From NCBI GenBank assembly GCA_036960605.1, contig JBALXI010000001.1, forward strand, positions 186,001 to 250,000: 64,000 nucleotides of DNA, read 5' to 3'. The stretch comes from Oleispira sp036960605. Lineage in GTDB: Bacteria; Pseudomonadota; Gammaproteobacteria; Pseudomonadales; Oceanobacteraceae. The position numbers and the translations under genes were made by a program. The notes beneath the pieces are model-generated. The model had not been told where the DNA came from and ran no database searches. It saw only the letters and a program-made list of their open reading frames with translations. Below are positions 53,137 to 62,829 of this stretch, piece after piece. Position 1 is the first letter of the stretch, and every line of letters begins with the position of its first letter.

Positions 53137-54944
53137 GGCGCGGTTACTTTATAGTCACTATTAATAATCGTACTGGCTTTAAAACCTTTACCACTGCGTT
53201 TCGCTGAAAGACTATCGATTTTACTTTTGGCATCAATCCAAAAAAGCCCGCCTTGAGTTGAGTGGAATGGATTGAACAGACTTTGGCTCGATTTAGTTGC
53301 AATGCTCTCCGGCAATTTAAGCCAGCGCCAGAAACCAACACGCGTGAAGGGCACCATGGTCGATGGAATGAATACCACTTGAGCAGCAATTTTACTTTCT
53401 AACTTCTGGGCCAACATAATACGTTCTTGTTCTTTAGTCGATTCGCGATATTGATTGATTAAACGATCAATGTTCGCGTCAGAAAGGTTAGTCACATTGT
53501 TGGTTTGTGGTTTATGGGCATTGTCCGAATGAAAGTGCTGCCAATACGCAGGGCGGAAGCCGGTGCTCCAGCCGAGCCAAGCAATATCATGCTTTTTCTC
53601 TATGACATTTTTATAAAAAGACGTGGATTCTAGATATTGAGGTTTAAGTTCTATACCCGCTTTTTTAGCTTCTTCTGCGAGTACAATGATTTGCGGTTCG
53701 TGTAATTTATTGCCATAGCTAATGGCAAACGATAGGCGGTTCTTATCCTTTACTCGAATGCCTCGTTGATCTTTGTTATTCCAACCGGCTGCGTCTAAAA
53801 GTGCTCCAGCTTGTTTCAGATCAAAACCTAAAGGGCTGACCTTATCATTAGAATATTTTCCATAACCGGTATGAAAGCGTGGCAGACGTTGATAATCGTT
53901 GCGCAATAATTGCTGAATGATTTTGTCAAAGTTCAAACCGTGAGCAATGGCTTTGCGAACGTTTACATCTTGTAAAAGTTGATTTTCTAAATTTAAAAAT
54001 AAACCAGATGCCCCTTGCTCGACTTGATTATAAAAAGAGAGTTTATGAATGAAACCTTTTTGGAACATAGGCCCATTTGCTTTTTCATGCCATAGCTTAG
54101 GCAAAGTGAGGTTAAAGACGTCCAGCTCGCCGCGCTCAAAGTACTTAAATGCGGTGTTGGGGTCGCGTACTACTTTTATGAGAACGTTGTCGACATTAAA
54201 GCGGTTGCGTAAAAATTGCTCATCTTGCGCCCACCAATCGAGTTTGCGTTTGAAATTTATACTTTTCCCTTTACGAATTTTAGATATTTTGTAAGGTCCG
54301 GTATTGGGTTCTATTTTCCAATTAAAGGCACTGACCCATTGTTGATTGAGCTTGTGAAAGTGTTTAGCTCGGGGTTGCAGAGAGTAATAATAATGCAGAT
54401 CCTTCTTTGGTTTTATGCGCGCGCCTACAATAGCAAGGGTATGCGAATCAAATTTAACAACCTCTGTTATTTCTTCGCTAAAGTGCTTGTTATACCAAGG
54501 CGCAACTATATCTTTAGAGCGATTGAATGCTAATGCGAATAAAAAATCGTCAGCGGTTACTGGTAAACCATCTGACCAGCGTGCATTTTTTTTAATCTTG
54601 TAATACACCGTTTTACCATCTTTATCGTATGCCCAGTGACTGGCTAGCATGGGAATGACTTCGCCGCTATTCGGATGCATGTCGACTAAAGGCATTTGAT
54701 TATCTAATAAAAAACTGCGGAAAGAGTTGTTTGAATCGGGCCCTACCGTTCTTAATGTGGGGGGGAAGCTCGATATGTTGAGTCTTAAAAGTCCACCTTT
54801 TTGAGCCTCAGTAGAGCTCCATTCAGGGCTGCTAGTATTGGTTAGCCAGGTTATATCATTTGGCAGGGTAGCCGCGACCACAAATTCAACCGACAGGATA
54901 AGGAGGGGTATGAACGCTAGCTTTCTAATTATATTTTTTATCAT
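53133..54944 (-). CDS. yejA: Periplasmic oligopeptide-binding protein (YejA type)
   Basis: A 603-residue extracellular solute-binding protein of family 5. It has a signal peptide (residues 1-24, ending V-A-A) and family features such as A-R-W-S-D-G-L-P-V-T-A-D-D-F and N-V-R-K-A-I-A-H-G-L-N. YejA-type proteins bind oligopeptides, including peptide antibiotics such as microcin C in E. coli; the actual ligand here is not known. It lies between the permease and ATPase genes, unlike E. coli, where yejA comes first. Confidence 0.9.
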   Translation of the reverse strand: MIKNIIRKLAFIPLLILSVEFVVAATLPNDITWLTNTSSPEWSSTEAQKGGLLRLNISSFPPTLRTVGPDSNNSFRSFLLDNQMPLVDMHPNSGEVIPMLASHWAYDKDGKTVYYKIKKNARWSDGLPVTADDFLFALAFNRSKDIVAPWYNKHFSEEITEVVKFDSHTLAIVGARIKPKKDLHYYYSLQPRAKHFHKLNQQWVSAFNWKIEPNTGPYKISKIRKGKSINFKRKLDWWAQDEQFLRNRFNVDNVLIKVVRDPNTAFKYFERGELDVFNLTLPKLWHEKANGPMFQKGFIHKLSFYNQVEQGASGLFLNLENQLLQDVNVRKAIAHGLNFDKIIQQLLRNDYQRLPRFHTGYGKYSNDKVSPLGFDLKQAGALLDAAGWNNKDQRGIRVKDKNRLSFAISYGNKLHEPQIIVLAEEAKKAGIELKPQYLESTSFYKNVIEKKHDIAWLGWSTGFRPAYWQHFHSDNAHKPQTNNVTNLSDANIDRLINQYRESTKEQERIMLAQKLESKIAAQVVFIPSTMVPFTRVGFWRWLKLPESIATKSSQSLFNPFHSTQGGLFWIDAKSKIDSLSAKRSGKGFKASTIINSDYKVTAP

Positions 54945-54962
54945 GCTGATGCCTAACTCTGG

Positions 54963-56027
54963 TTATTCATAGTAGATTTTATGTTTAGGATCAAAAACTT
55001 CCCTAATGGCTTCGCCAATAAAGGTGACCAACATTAAAACAAAAGATAATGAAATGACCACCGAGCTAATAATCCAAGGGGAATCCAAGTTATCAACCCC
55101 TTGTCTTAATAGTTCTCCCCAACTGGGCGCTGGAGCAGGCAGGCCAAAACTTAAAAAATCAAGTGCGGTTAATGCAGTAATCCCCCCCGCGACAGAGAAG
55201 GGGATAAACGTAATGATAGTCGAAATGGAATTGGGAATGATGTGCTTGTAAATAATACGGAAGTTACTAGCGCCCATCATCTTAGCGGCTAAAACATAAT
55301 CTCGATTAGCTTCTTTATAACTAGCACTGCGCATATACCAGGTCATGCTCATCCAGCCAAAGAGTGCCATGATAAAAACCAGCGACCAGAATCCTGGAGT
55401 AATTAGGGAGCTCATGATCATAACGATATAGAGAAAGGGAATGTTGGACCAGATTTCAATAATACGCTGAAAAAACAAATCAAAAGCGCCGCCTAAAAAA
55501 CCCATGAAACAGCCGATGAGTACGCCAAAAAAATACTCAACGATGAGTAATGTAAGAGCAAAAAATATAGCGATGCGAAAGCCATAGACTAAACGAACTA
55601 AAACATCACGACCGATGGTATCTGTTCCTAGGTAGTGTTGTGACAATGTGCTTGGCGGCTGGGGTGGGTAAAAGCCCTCTTCTAAATCGACTTCGGTTGC
55701 ATTGAAAGGAACGAGTGGCAGCAGAACGAAATTTGAATGATCGCTGTTATCTTCCGCCCATAGCTTTTTCAGTTGGCGATAATTGGTTTCATAGTCATAC
55801 TCCAAGCCAAATTGTTTGCCCTCTAAAGTTGAGCTAAATATTGGCCAATACAGTTCGCCTTGATACTGAACCAATAACGCTTTCGAATTAAACAGTAGCT
55901 CGGCAAAGCAGGAGGTTAAAATTAACAGGCATAAAAAAATAAATGAGAAATACCCACGCTTTAGGCGCTTGAATTTCTGCCAGGGTCCCTGTGGTCGTTC
56001 TTGTCCCTGGATCGAGGATGCGTGCAT
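54963..56027 (-). CDS. yejE: Peptide ABC transporter permease (YejE type)
   Basis: A 354-residue inner-membrane permease of the DppC family, with an N-terminal helix (about residues 25-45), an unusually long periplasmic loop before the core (also seen in YejE), and five more helices. The motif Y-L-G-T-D-T-I-G-R-D-V is typical of DppC/YejE proteins, and the EAA-type loop is in Y-V-L-A-A-K-M-M-G-A. Its start overlaps the yejB stop by 1 nt (TAATG). Confidence 0.93.
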   Translation of the reverse strand: MHASSIQGQERPQGPWQKFKRLKRGYFSFIFLCLLILTSCFAELLFNSKALLVQYQGELYWPIFSSTLEGKQFGLEYDYETNYRQLKKLWAEDNSDHSNFVLLPLVPFNATEVDLEEGFYPPQPPSTLSQHYLGTDTIGRDVLVRLVYGFRIAIFFALTLLIVEYFFGVLIGCFMGFLGGAFDLFFQRIIEIWSNIPFLYIVMIMSSLITPGFWSLVFIMALFGWMSMTWYMRSASYKEANRDYVLAAKMMGASNFRIIYKHIIPNSISTIITFIPFSVAGGITALTALDFLSFGLPAPAPSWGELLRQGVDNLDSPWIISSVVISLSFVLMLVTFIGEAIREVFDPKHKIYYE

Positions 56028-57052
56028 TATGAAGAGCCCCCAAAGCGAATTCTAGGGTCAACCAGTGCAACACAAATATCTGACAAAATGTTACCAAATA
56101 AAGTTAATAAGGCTGAGATAACTAAAATCCCCATCACCACAGGATAGTCTCTTTCAATTAGTGATTCATAGCCCAACAAACCAAAGCCATCAATATTGAA
56201 AATCGTCTCTATTAAAAAAGATCCCATTAAAATTAATGAAATATTATTGCCAAAATGAGTGGCTAAAGGAATTAAGCTATTGCGCAAGGCATGACGAAAT
56301 ACAGCCTGGGGAAAGCTCATGCCTTTGGCAATTGCGGTTTGCACATATTGAGCGGATAAATTGTCTAATAACGCATTTTTAACCATAAAGGTCATCACTG
56401 CGAAGCTGCCGCTAATGTAGGCAATTAAGGGCAGTGTTGCGTGTTTTATAATATCCCATACTTGATCTTGCCAAGGTAAATAATCAAACTCGTCACTGCT
56501 AAAACCGCCCATAGGAAAGAATTCGAAATGAAACGAGAAGGTATAGAGTAAAGCAATCGCTACGATGTAGTTAGGTATGGCATAGCCTAAAAAAACAACC
56601 AGCGAGGTAACGAAATCACCGGCTTCTCCATGTTTTAGCGCTTTATAAATACCCAGAGGAATGGCGATTAAATAGGTGATAATTAACGTACAGACACCGT
56701 AAAAAATCGAAATAGGCAGGCGCTCTTTAATCGTTTCCCAAACGGGCTCGTAATACCGAGTCGACATGCCTAGGTCAAACTGAAGCAGTTTTCCTAGCCA
56801 ATCAAAATAACTGGTTAAAATGGGTTTATCAAAACCATAATATTCTTTCAGCTGATCTAGTTGGTCTGTTGAAAGGGTATTGCCGGCAATACTGTGCTGA
56901 GATGATTGCTGCTGATTGGCCATTTGATAGGCTGTCATCATGCGTTCAATCGGCCCACCAGGGACCATGCGGGTAAGTGCGAATACGACAATGGTAATAC
57001 CAATAAAGGTCGGTATTACCAATAATAAACGCCGTAAAATATAACCTAACAT
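56027..57052 (-). CDS. yejB: Peptide ABC transporter permease (YejB type)
   Basis: A 341-residue permease of the DppB family with six helices. The N terminus MLGYILRRLLLVIPTFIGIT and the motif M-V-P-G-G-P are typical, and the periplasmic loop between helices 1 and 2 includes the Y-G-F-D-K-P-I segment. It is the first gene of the four-gene transporter unit, 45 nt after mltD on the same strand. Confidence 0.94.
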   Translation of the reverse strand: MLGYILRRLLLVIPTFIGITIVVFALTRMVPGGPIERMMTAYQMANQQQSSQHSIAGNTLSTDQLDQLKEYYGFDKPILTSYFDWLGKLLQFDLGMSTRYYEPVWETIKERLPISIFYGVCTLIITYLIAIPLGIYKALKHGEAGDFVTSLVVFLGYAIPNYIVAIALLYTFSFHFEFFPMGGFSSDEFDYLPWQDQVWDIIKHATLPLIAYISGSFAVMTFMVKNALLDNLSAQYVQTAIAKGMSFPQAVFRHALRNSLIPLATHFGNNISLILMGSFLIETIFNIDGFGLLGYESLIERDYPVVMGILVISALLTLFGNILSDICVALVDPRIRFGGSS

Positions 57053-57096
57053 CGACAGTCCTTGTCCATTATTAACACCTTATTGTCAGTCGCTGT

Positions 57097-58671
57097 TTAG
57101 TTGGTTACATCAACATACAGGGTTAGCCGTTGTCCTGGCTGTAGGTATTTGCTTTTCGATTTCTGTCGATTCCAGCGTATTAGATCCTGAACTCTCACTC
57201 TAAATTTGTCAGCGATGCGGGCGAGCGAATCACCGTTACGAACGGTATAGGTTAATTTTCGAATAACCTCGCGACTTTTACGAAGTTTTTTCTGCCCCCA
57301 AATGACTAAGTTCTGACCTTGCTTGAGCATGTCTCCCGGTGCCATGCCGTTCCACTTTGCCAGTTCACGAATGCCGACTTTGTGGTCACGAGCAATTTCC
57401 CAAAAACTATCGCCGTTCTGTACTTTATAATCGATCTTGTTTCTATTCTTGCTGCGCTTAGAGGAATTTTGGATTTTTGCTAGGCGAGTATCGGCACTAA
57501 AAGAATAGCTCTTGAGGGACTTGTAGGCTGAAGGAATCAATAATTGATCGCCAGTGCGGATCATACTTTTACGCAGGTTATTAGCATCTTTCAGCGCATC
57601 AGGGGTAGTATGAAATTTCTTTGCGATAGTGATTAATGAATCGCCACGTTTCACCTGATAGCGTTGCCATTTCATGCGTGCATTTTTAGGCAATTTGGCA
57701 ATGTTTTCTAAATAAAGCGCTTTCTTCTCGATAGGAATTAATACTTTATGTGGGCCACTGGGTTTAGTCGCCCAGCGATTAAATCCCGGATTCAGTTTGT
57801 AAATTTCATCCAGCGGTGTGTCAGCGACTTCCGCAAGTTGAGAAAGATCTATTTGGCCACCGGTATCAACACTAGCAAAATACGCTTTATTGGCTAACGG
57901 TTTTAACGTAATGCCGTGCTTCTCTGGGTATTTAATGAGCTGCGCAAGTGCAATCAACTTAGGAACGTATTCACGGGTTTCTCTAGGCAAACTGAGAGAC
58001 CAGAAATCAGTCGGCTTACCCAGACGCTTATTCTTTCTAATGGCTTTTCGTACATTACCTGCGCCGGTATTGTAAGACGCAAGGGCCAATAACCAATCGC
58101 CCTTAAATTCACGCTGCAAGGCTTCTAAATAGGTCAGGGCGGCAATGGTTGAGGCGCTAATATCACGACGTCCGTCGTACCACCAGTCTTGTGTTAGGCC
58201 AAAATCACGGCCCGTCGAAGGGATAAATTGCCACACCCCAGACGCTCGGCCGTGGGAATACGCGAAAGGATCAAAGGCACTTTCAACAATCGGTAGTAAC
58301 GCCAGTTCTCCAGGAATATCACGCACGTCAATTTGCTCAGCAATATAAAACATATAGCGTTGAGCTCGAGTTGCCATGCGATCCATATAACCTTGGTGTT
58401 TTTTATACCAATTGAGTTGCGCTCTTACTCGAGGGTTGTCAATGTCTTGATTGAAACCATAGGCTGTAATGATGCGTTGCCATAAATCGGCGTTCGCAGC
58501 AGGGTTGTCTATAGTAGATTGCACAGGCTGCCATTGGTCCAGAACAGGTACCACGGGGCTGACGACTATGGGTTCAATCGGTTTTGTGTCTTGAACTAAG
58601 GGTTGATGAGAGCAAGCGCTGATCAAAATTAGGCTCAAGGGTAAAGATAATAATAGCTGGTGAAGCTTCAT
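57097..58671 (-). CDS. mltD: Membrane-bound lytic murein transglycosylase D, with three LysM domains
   Basis: A 524-residue outer-membrane lipoprotein that cleaves peptidoglycan glycan strands. The lipobox L-I-S-A-C puts the lipid on Cys20. The SLT domain (about residues 110-260) has the catalytic Glu130 in L-P-I-V-E-S-A-F and the ASGVWQFIPSTGRDFGL motif. Three LysM repeats begin near residues 343, 418 and 474 (each with R/N-G-D-S). E. coli MltD is 452 residues with two LysM, so one extra repeat is present here. Divergent from the methyltransferase gene. Confidence 0.95.
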   Translation of the reverse strand: MKLHQLLLSLPLSLILISACSHQPLVQDTKPIEPIVVSPVVPVLDQWQPVQSTIDNPAANADLWQRIITAYGFNQDIDNPRVRAQLNWYKKHQGYMDRMATRAQRYMFYIAEQIDVRDIPGELALLPIVESAFDPFAYSHGRASGVWQFIPSTGRDFGLTQDWWYDGRRDISASTIAALTYLEALQREFKGDWLLALASYNTGAGNVRKAIRKNKRLGKPTDFWSLSLPRETREYVPKLIALAQLIKYPEKHGITLKPLANKAYFASVDTGGQIDLSQLAEVADTPLDEIYKLNPGFNRWATKPSGPHKVLIPIEKKALYLENIAKLPKNARMKWQRYQVKRGDSLITIAKKFHTTPDALKDANNLRKSMIRTGDQLLIPSAYKSLKSYSFSADTRLAKIQNSSKRSKNRNKIDYKVQNGDSFWEIARDHKVGIRELAKWNGMAPGDMLKQGQNLVIWGQKKLRKSREVIRKLTYTVRNGDSLARIADKFRVRVQDLIRWNRQKSKSKYLQPGQRLTLYVDVTN

Positions 58672-58742
58672 CCAATTACAATACTGTCGCTGATAAGGTT
58701 GCTCAGTCTAAAGAGACAGGGCACAAAGGGTCAAGGATAAAT

Positions 58743-59486
58743 ATGAACTCTGTTCCCCATAAGTTAGACAGTCAGGATTATAAACGCTGGTTAAAAACCG
58801 CTTCAGCTCAACGGTTGTTATCTTTACAGTCAGCTTGGCTGCAAGCGAAGCTGGGACAATTTTCCGGCGCACACCTTATGTTTCAAGGCCTCGACCCCGA
58901 TCGAGACTTATTGTCCGCAAGCCCGATCGAACATGTTTTTCGTATGGCATTGCCCTGGCAATATGGTATTACGACCGATGCTTGGATGACGGGCAGCGAA
59001 TGGCCTTTACCCGATCAAAGTCTTGATTTAGTGGTTATGCAGCACAGTTTGGATTTTACTCACCGCCCACATCAGATGATTCGGGAAGCTGCTCGCACGA
59101 TTGTGCCAAGCGGTTATTTGCTTATTATTGGTTTTAATCCTTGGAGTTGGTGGGGCGGCGTACAAAAAACACTGCCATTTTCGACCGATATGCCTTGGGT
59201 CGCGAATGCCGTAAGCATGAAACGCTTGCAAGATTGGCTGCTGTTATTAGATTTCAGCATCCAGAGTACCGAGACACTCGGGCATTTATGGCCGGTTACA
59301 CTTTTCCCTGAGCGTGTTTCTCAACGTATCGATAGTGTCTTGGCTGGGTCCATGGGGATGGGAAACTTTTATATGGTGATCGCTCAGAAAACAACAGTAG
59401 GCATGACGAGTATACGATCTAGGCCTTGGCCTGTTATTAAGCCACAGCTGGGCTGGGCAAAGAATATGGGCAAAACGAAGCTTTAA
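58743..59486 (+). CDS. Methyltransferase-like protein (class I SAM fold) upstream of dnaQ
   Basis: A 247-residue protein. The motif PLPDQSLDLVVMQHSLDFT and the following P-S-G-Y-L-L-I-I-G-F-N match the Methyltransf_11 fold (motifs IV to VI). The glycine-rich motif I that binds SAM is degenerate here (around residues 38-55, no G-x-G-x-G). Homologues stand beside rnhA and dnaQ in Pseudomonas-like genomes, and their substrate is unknown to me. No membrane segment. Possibly a weak or non-catalytic member. Confidence 0.75.
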   Translation: MNSVPHKLDSQDYKRWLKTASAQRLLSLQSAWLQAKLGQFSGAHLMFQGLDPDRDLLSASPIEHVFRMALPWQYGITTDAWMTGSEWPLPDQSLDLVVMQHSLDFTHRPHQMIREAARTIVPSGYLLIIGFNPWSWWGGVQKTLPFSTDMPWVANAVSMKRLQDWLLLLDFSIQSTETLGHLWPVTLFPERVSQRIDSVLAGSMGMGNFYMVIAQKTTVGMTSIRSRPWPVIKPQLGWAKNMGKTKL

Positions 59487-59536
59487 ATAACGATGTACGA
59501 TTAAATACATAGCAAAGAATTAGCAGCGAGAATGGC

Positions 59537-60241
59537 ATGAGACAAGTAGTACTGGATACAGAGACAACGGGTATTGGTGCAGAAAAAGGCCATAGAATTA
59601 TTGAAATTGGTTGTGTTGAGTTAATTGACCGAAAGTTAACCGGCCGTCATTATCACCAATACGTTAATCCGCAGCGTCCGAGCGATGAAGAAGCGATCGG
59701 AGTTCACGGTATTACCGATGAGTTTTTAGCCGATAAGCCCCTTTTTGGACAGATTGCCCAAGCCTTTTACGATTTCATTGAAGGTGCTGAATTAGTAATC
59801 CATAACGCCCCCTTCGATGTGGGCTTTATGGATGCAGAATTCCGTCGGGTAAATATGCCGATGACGCGAACGTATTGTACCGTGCTTGATACGCTTGTGA
59901 TGGCACGTGATATGCGACCAGGGCAGCGTAATAGCTTGGATGCGTTATGTCGGAGCTACGGTATTGATAACAGTCATCGGGAGCTACACGGTGCATTACT
60001 CGATGCTGAGATTTTATCCGATGTTTATCTGATGATGACGGGGGGGCAGACCGATCTTATGTTCAGTGCCGGTGCCAGTGAAGGTGATGCAAATTCAGTG
60101 ATGCTTAACCTTGAACAGTTGGGTGAAGTAGATCGTCAGGCATTATCGGTGGTACGGGCTACACCCGCGGAATTATCGGATCATGACGCAATAATGGACC
60201 TATTGGATAAAAAAAGTGATGGCGCCATCTGGAGACGCTAG
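59537..60241 (+). CDS. dnaQ: DNA polymerase III epsilon subunit (3'-5' proofreading exonuclease)
   Basis: A 234-residue proofreading subunit. ExoI has D7 and E9 in V-L-D-T-E-T-T-G, ExoII N-A-P-F-D-V-G, and ExoIII H-x4-D (H-G-A-L-L-D-A-E). The clamp-binding motif QTDLMF sits just after the exonuclease domain, and the C-terminal part binds the alpha subunit. AGCAGCGAG precedes the ATG. rnhA, often adjacent and divergent in relatives, is not present here. Confidence 0.96.
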   Translation: MRQVVLDTETTGIGAEKGHRIIEIGCVELIDRKLTGRHYHQYVNPQRPSDEEAIGVHGITDEFLADKPLFGQIAQAFYDFIEGAELVIHNAPFDVGFMDAEFRRVNMPMTRTYCTVLDTLVMARDMRPGQRNSLDALCRSYGIDNSHRELHGALLDAEILSDVYLMMTGGQTDLMFSAGASEGDANSVMLNLEQLGEVDRQALSVVRATPAELSDHDAIMDLLDKKSDGAIWRR

Positions 60242-60438
60242 CGAAAAAATGTCTGGATTACCGAGCTGGATCACAGATATGGTGCCGTATGTCAGGTATT
60301 ATTAGCCTTGCAACCTAAAGAAACTTAGGGTATCCATAAAGTAATCTTTCTCTCCCGCGTGAACGTGGGTAGAATAATGATATATAACAAGAAATTGTAG
60401 ACGACAAAATGGCTGTAATTAGACACACAGGAAGTCCC

Positions 60439-62058
60439 ATGTCCAACCTAGCTTCGACATTGAATTTAGTGCGCAAAGAAGTTGATGGCGCACTTGATCA
60501 ATCTGCTGTTCAACTTGAACATTATGCTGAAAGTGGTAATGCGGATGACTTAAAAGGATTTTTAGGTGAGATTCAGCAAATTCGTGGCACATTTAAAATG
60601 CTCGATTTCCGTGCTGGTGAGCGTTTGTGTGAAGAGCTTGCCGATACTGGGCGCACACTGACCCAGACGGAAGGTGAGAATCGAAATGCTCTAGAAGCCT
60701 TTAGTAAATCGATAATGATTCTAAAGCGCTATGTTGAAATGGTGACGAATGGTCAACTAGTAGCACCTGGTCTGTTGCTTGAAGTCATTAATGATGTGCG
60801 TAAAAGTCGACAAGAAAAATCCTTGCCAGGGGCTTATTTCTTCATGACAAATTTACGCCCTAAACTGGATATTCCTCCTGCCAGTGCCCGCCCAACCGCA
60901 ATCCCTTATCGTCGAGTACGTCAGCTTTTCCAAATTGGCTTATTAGGTGTTATGCGCAATCAAGGACGTAAGGGCGCATTAAATGTCATGGGTCGCGCCG
61001 TTTCTCGAATAGAAAAAGCCGCTCGTGGACAGCAAACTTGGGGCTTTTGGTATGCCGTAAAAGCCGCACTCGAGGCACTAAATCAGGAATCTTTTGAAAT
61101 AGACTTGTCACGAGTCATGCTAATGCGTGCTCTAGATAACCAAATTCGAAAGCTGGAAGATAGTGATGGTCAATTGCTGACAGAGAAGCAGCCTGATTGG
61201 TTACTGAAAGAATTTCTTTATCTTATCTCTTTAGCTGAGCCTGAAACTGCGCTTATCAATAAAGCACAAAAAGATTTTAACCTGTCCTCTGATCTGCGAG
61301 AAGTTCAGCTAGGAGAGGCGCGTCGTAAATTAAGTGGGCCTGATCAGTCAGCGATGGATTCACTGACGGAAGCACTGCAAGATGAATTGCACGGCATTAA
61401 AGATTTATTGGACCTGGCTGAACGTACCGATGGTTTCGATGACAACTTCTCCGACTTATCGATCAGTCTACGTCGCATAGCCGATACCTTGATTATGGTT
61501 AATCTGCCGCAAACAGCTACTCGCACAATGGCGATTGCCGAAAGCCTGAGAGCTGAAGACGAACCCTTTGATATTAAAATGCAGAAAGTGGCCGATCAAG
61601 TGCTTAGGGTAGAGCAAGATGTTCGCGGCTTAGCGATGAATGCTAATATTGTTAGTAGCTCGAAGGTCGATCCATTGAGCTTATTAGAGGCCCGTATTGG
61701 TGCCATATCCGAATCACAAACCGCCTTGTCAGTCACTAAGCGAGCTATCGGCTCCTACGTTGATTCTGGTGGCGATAAAATGCACGTTAAGAATGTAGGA
61801 AAAACCTTATTAGACGTCAGTGGTGCTTTGTTCTTCTTGGATCAAGAAGAGGTCTCAGGCTTGATGATGCAGCTGCAGCGCTTTGTAGAAGATAAGATTG
61901 TTGTGAGCGAATTTGCTCCCACGGAAGAGAAGATCGAAGCCCTAGCGGATGCTATTTCCGCTGTCGAATATTATATCGATTCTTTAACCGGGCAAACCGC
62001 CGGTGCGACAGAAGCAATATCGCTGGCGAAGGAAAGTATTCAGCAGTTGCTTAAGTAA
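60439..62058 (+). CDS. fimL: FimL-like protein (pseudo-HPt, type IV pilus/cAMP regulation)
   Basis: A 539-residue cytoplasmic, mostly helical protein resembling the N-terminal part of ChpA. In Pseudomonas aeruginosa FimL is needed for twitching and acts with the Chp system and cAMP. The HPt-like site reads E-I-Q-Q-I-R-G-T-F (residues 44-52), where a functional HPt would have H-x-x-K-G, so the phosphoacceptor histidine is replaced by Gln46; FimL is known for this loss. ATG 60439 follows AGGAA; the frame reaches back to 60409 without a better site. The position after dnaQ agrees with Pseudomonas as I recall it. Confidence 0.85.
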   Translation: MSNLASTLNLVRKEVDGALDQSAVQLEHYAESGNADDLKGFLGEIQQIRGTFKMLDFRAGERLCEELADTGRTLTQTEGENRNALEAFSKSIMILKRYVEMVTNGQLVAPGLLLEVINDVRKSRQEKSLPGAYFFMTNLRPKLDIPPASARPTAIPYRRVRQLFQIGLLGVMRNQGRKGALNVMGRAVSRIEKAARGQQTWGFWYAVKAALEALNQESFEIDLSRVMLMRALDNQIRKLEDSDGQLLTEKQPDWLLKEFLYLISLAEPETALINKAQKDFNLSSDLREVQLGEARRKLSGPDQSAMDSLTEALQDELHGIKDLLDLAERTDGFDDNFSDLSISLRRIADTLIMVNLPQTATRTMAIAESLRAEDEPFDIKMQKVADQVLRVEQDVRGLAMNANIVSSSKVDPLSLLEARIGAISESQTALSVTKRAIGSYVDSGGDKMHVKNVGKTLLDVSGALFFLDQEEVSGLMMQLQRFVEDKIVVSEFAPTEEKIEALADAISAVEYYIDSLTGQTAGATEAISLAKESIQQLLK

Positions 62059-62087
62059 GATTATAGAATGAACTAAGGAAGTTTATT

Positions 62088-62729
62088 ATGTTGCAGGGAA
62101 GCATCATTTTTGTGTTGGTTGTATTGGCTCTGGGCACTTTAGCCGGAGCTGGTTATCTATTATTTCGTCGTGGTTGGTTCTGGATTTGGCTTAAAGCCAG
62201 CTTCGCTATGGGACTGGCCGCAATCACCGTACTCTCCCTATTTTCTTTGTTTGATGTGCTGAGTTATAAACAGCTGTTAGCCGAAGTTCCCATCGCTAGT
62301 ATTAGTATCTATGAGAAACAACCTCAGCACTTTGACTTGACCTTGATTGCGGCCAATGGAAAAGAGCAGCGCTTTGAAATTCATGGTGATCAATGGCAGC
62401 TAGATGCGCGTCTATTAACTTGGGTCGGTCCGTTAGCCGCGCTGGGCAAGAAGCCCTTGTATCGCTTAGATCGCATCAGTGGCCGCTATATTTCTCTTGA
62501 ACAAGCACGCAATGCCGAACAAAGTATTTATGGTCTTAAACAATCGAATGTCATTGATGTTTGGCAGATATTGCAAGTGATACCAAGCTGGATCGATGCT
62601 GATTATGGCAGTGCTGTTTATATGCCAATGGAAAATGGCGCTGTGTATACGGTACATTTAACAGCGAAAGGAATGAATGTGCGCGCGGTTAATAATATTG
62701 CTAAACGGTTATTGGGAGAGGAGTGGTAG
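62088..62729 (+). CDS. Membrane-anchored protein of unknown function downstream of fimL
   Basis: A 213-residue protein with two N-terminal membrane helices (about residues 5-27 and 35-57) separated by a short basic loop, then a soluble domain of about 155 residues that is mixed alpha/beta and lacks cysteine. I do not recognise the family. AAGGA lies about 9 nt before the ATG, 30 nt after fimL, so it is probably cotranscribed with fimL and may work with it (inference). Confidence 0.7.
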   Translation: MLQGSIIFVLVVLALGTLAGAGYLLFRRGWFWIWLKASFAMGLAAITVLSLFSLFDVLSYKQLLAEVPIASISIYEKQPQHFDLTLIAANGKEQRFEIHGDQWQLDARLLTWVGPLAALGKKPLYRLDRISGRYISLEQARNAEQSIYGLKQSNVIDVWQILQVIPSWIDADYGSAVYMPMENGAVYTVHLTAKGMNVRAVNNIAKRLLGEEW

Positions 62730-62789
62730 TAAGTTAGCTTGAAAGAAATAGAGAGTAGTTAGAAAAATAGAAGTTGTTAGAGGAAAAGC

Positions 62790-62820
62790 ATTATTGAGAA
62801 GGCAGGGCCTTCTCAATAAT
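62790..62820. terminator. Hairpin between convergent genes, probable terminator
   Basis: A perfect 14-bp stem ATTATTGAGAAGGC / GCCTTCTCAATAAT with a 3-nt loop. There is no long T tract on either strand, so termination may be partial. Confidence 0.6.
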
Positions 62821-62829
62821 AGTAGCCAA

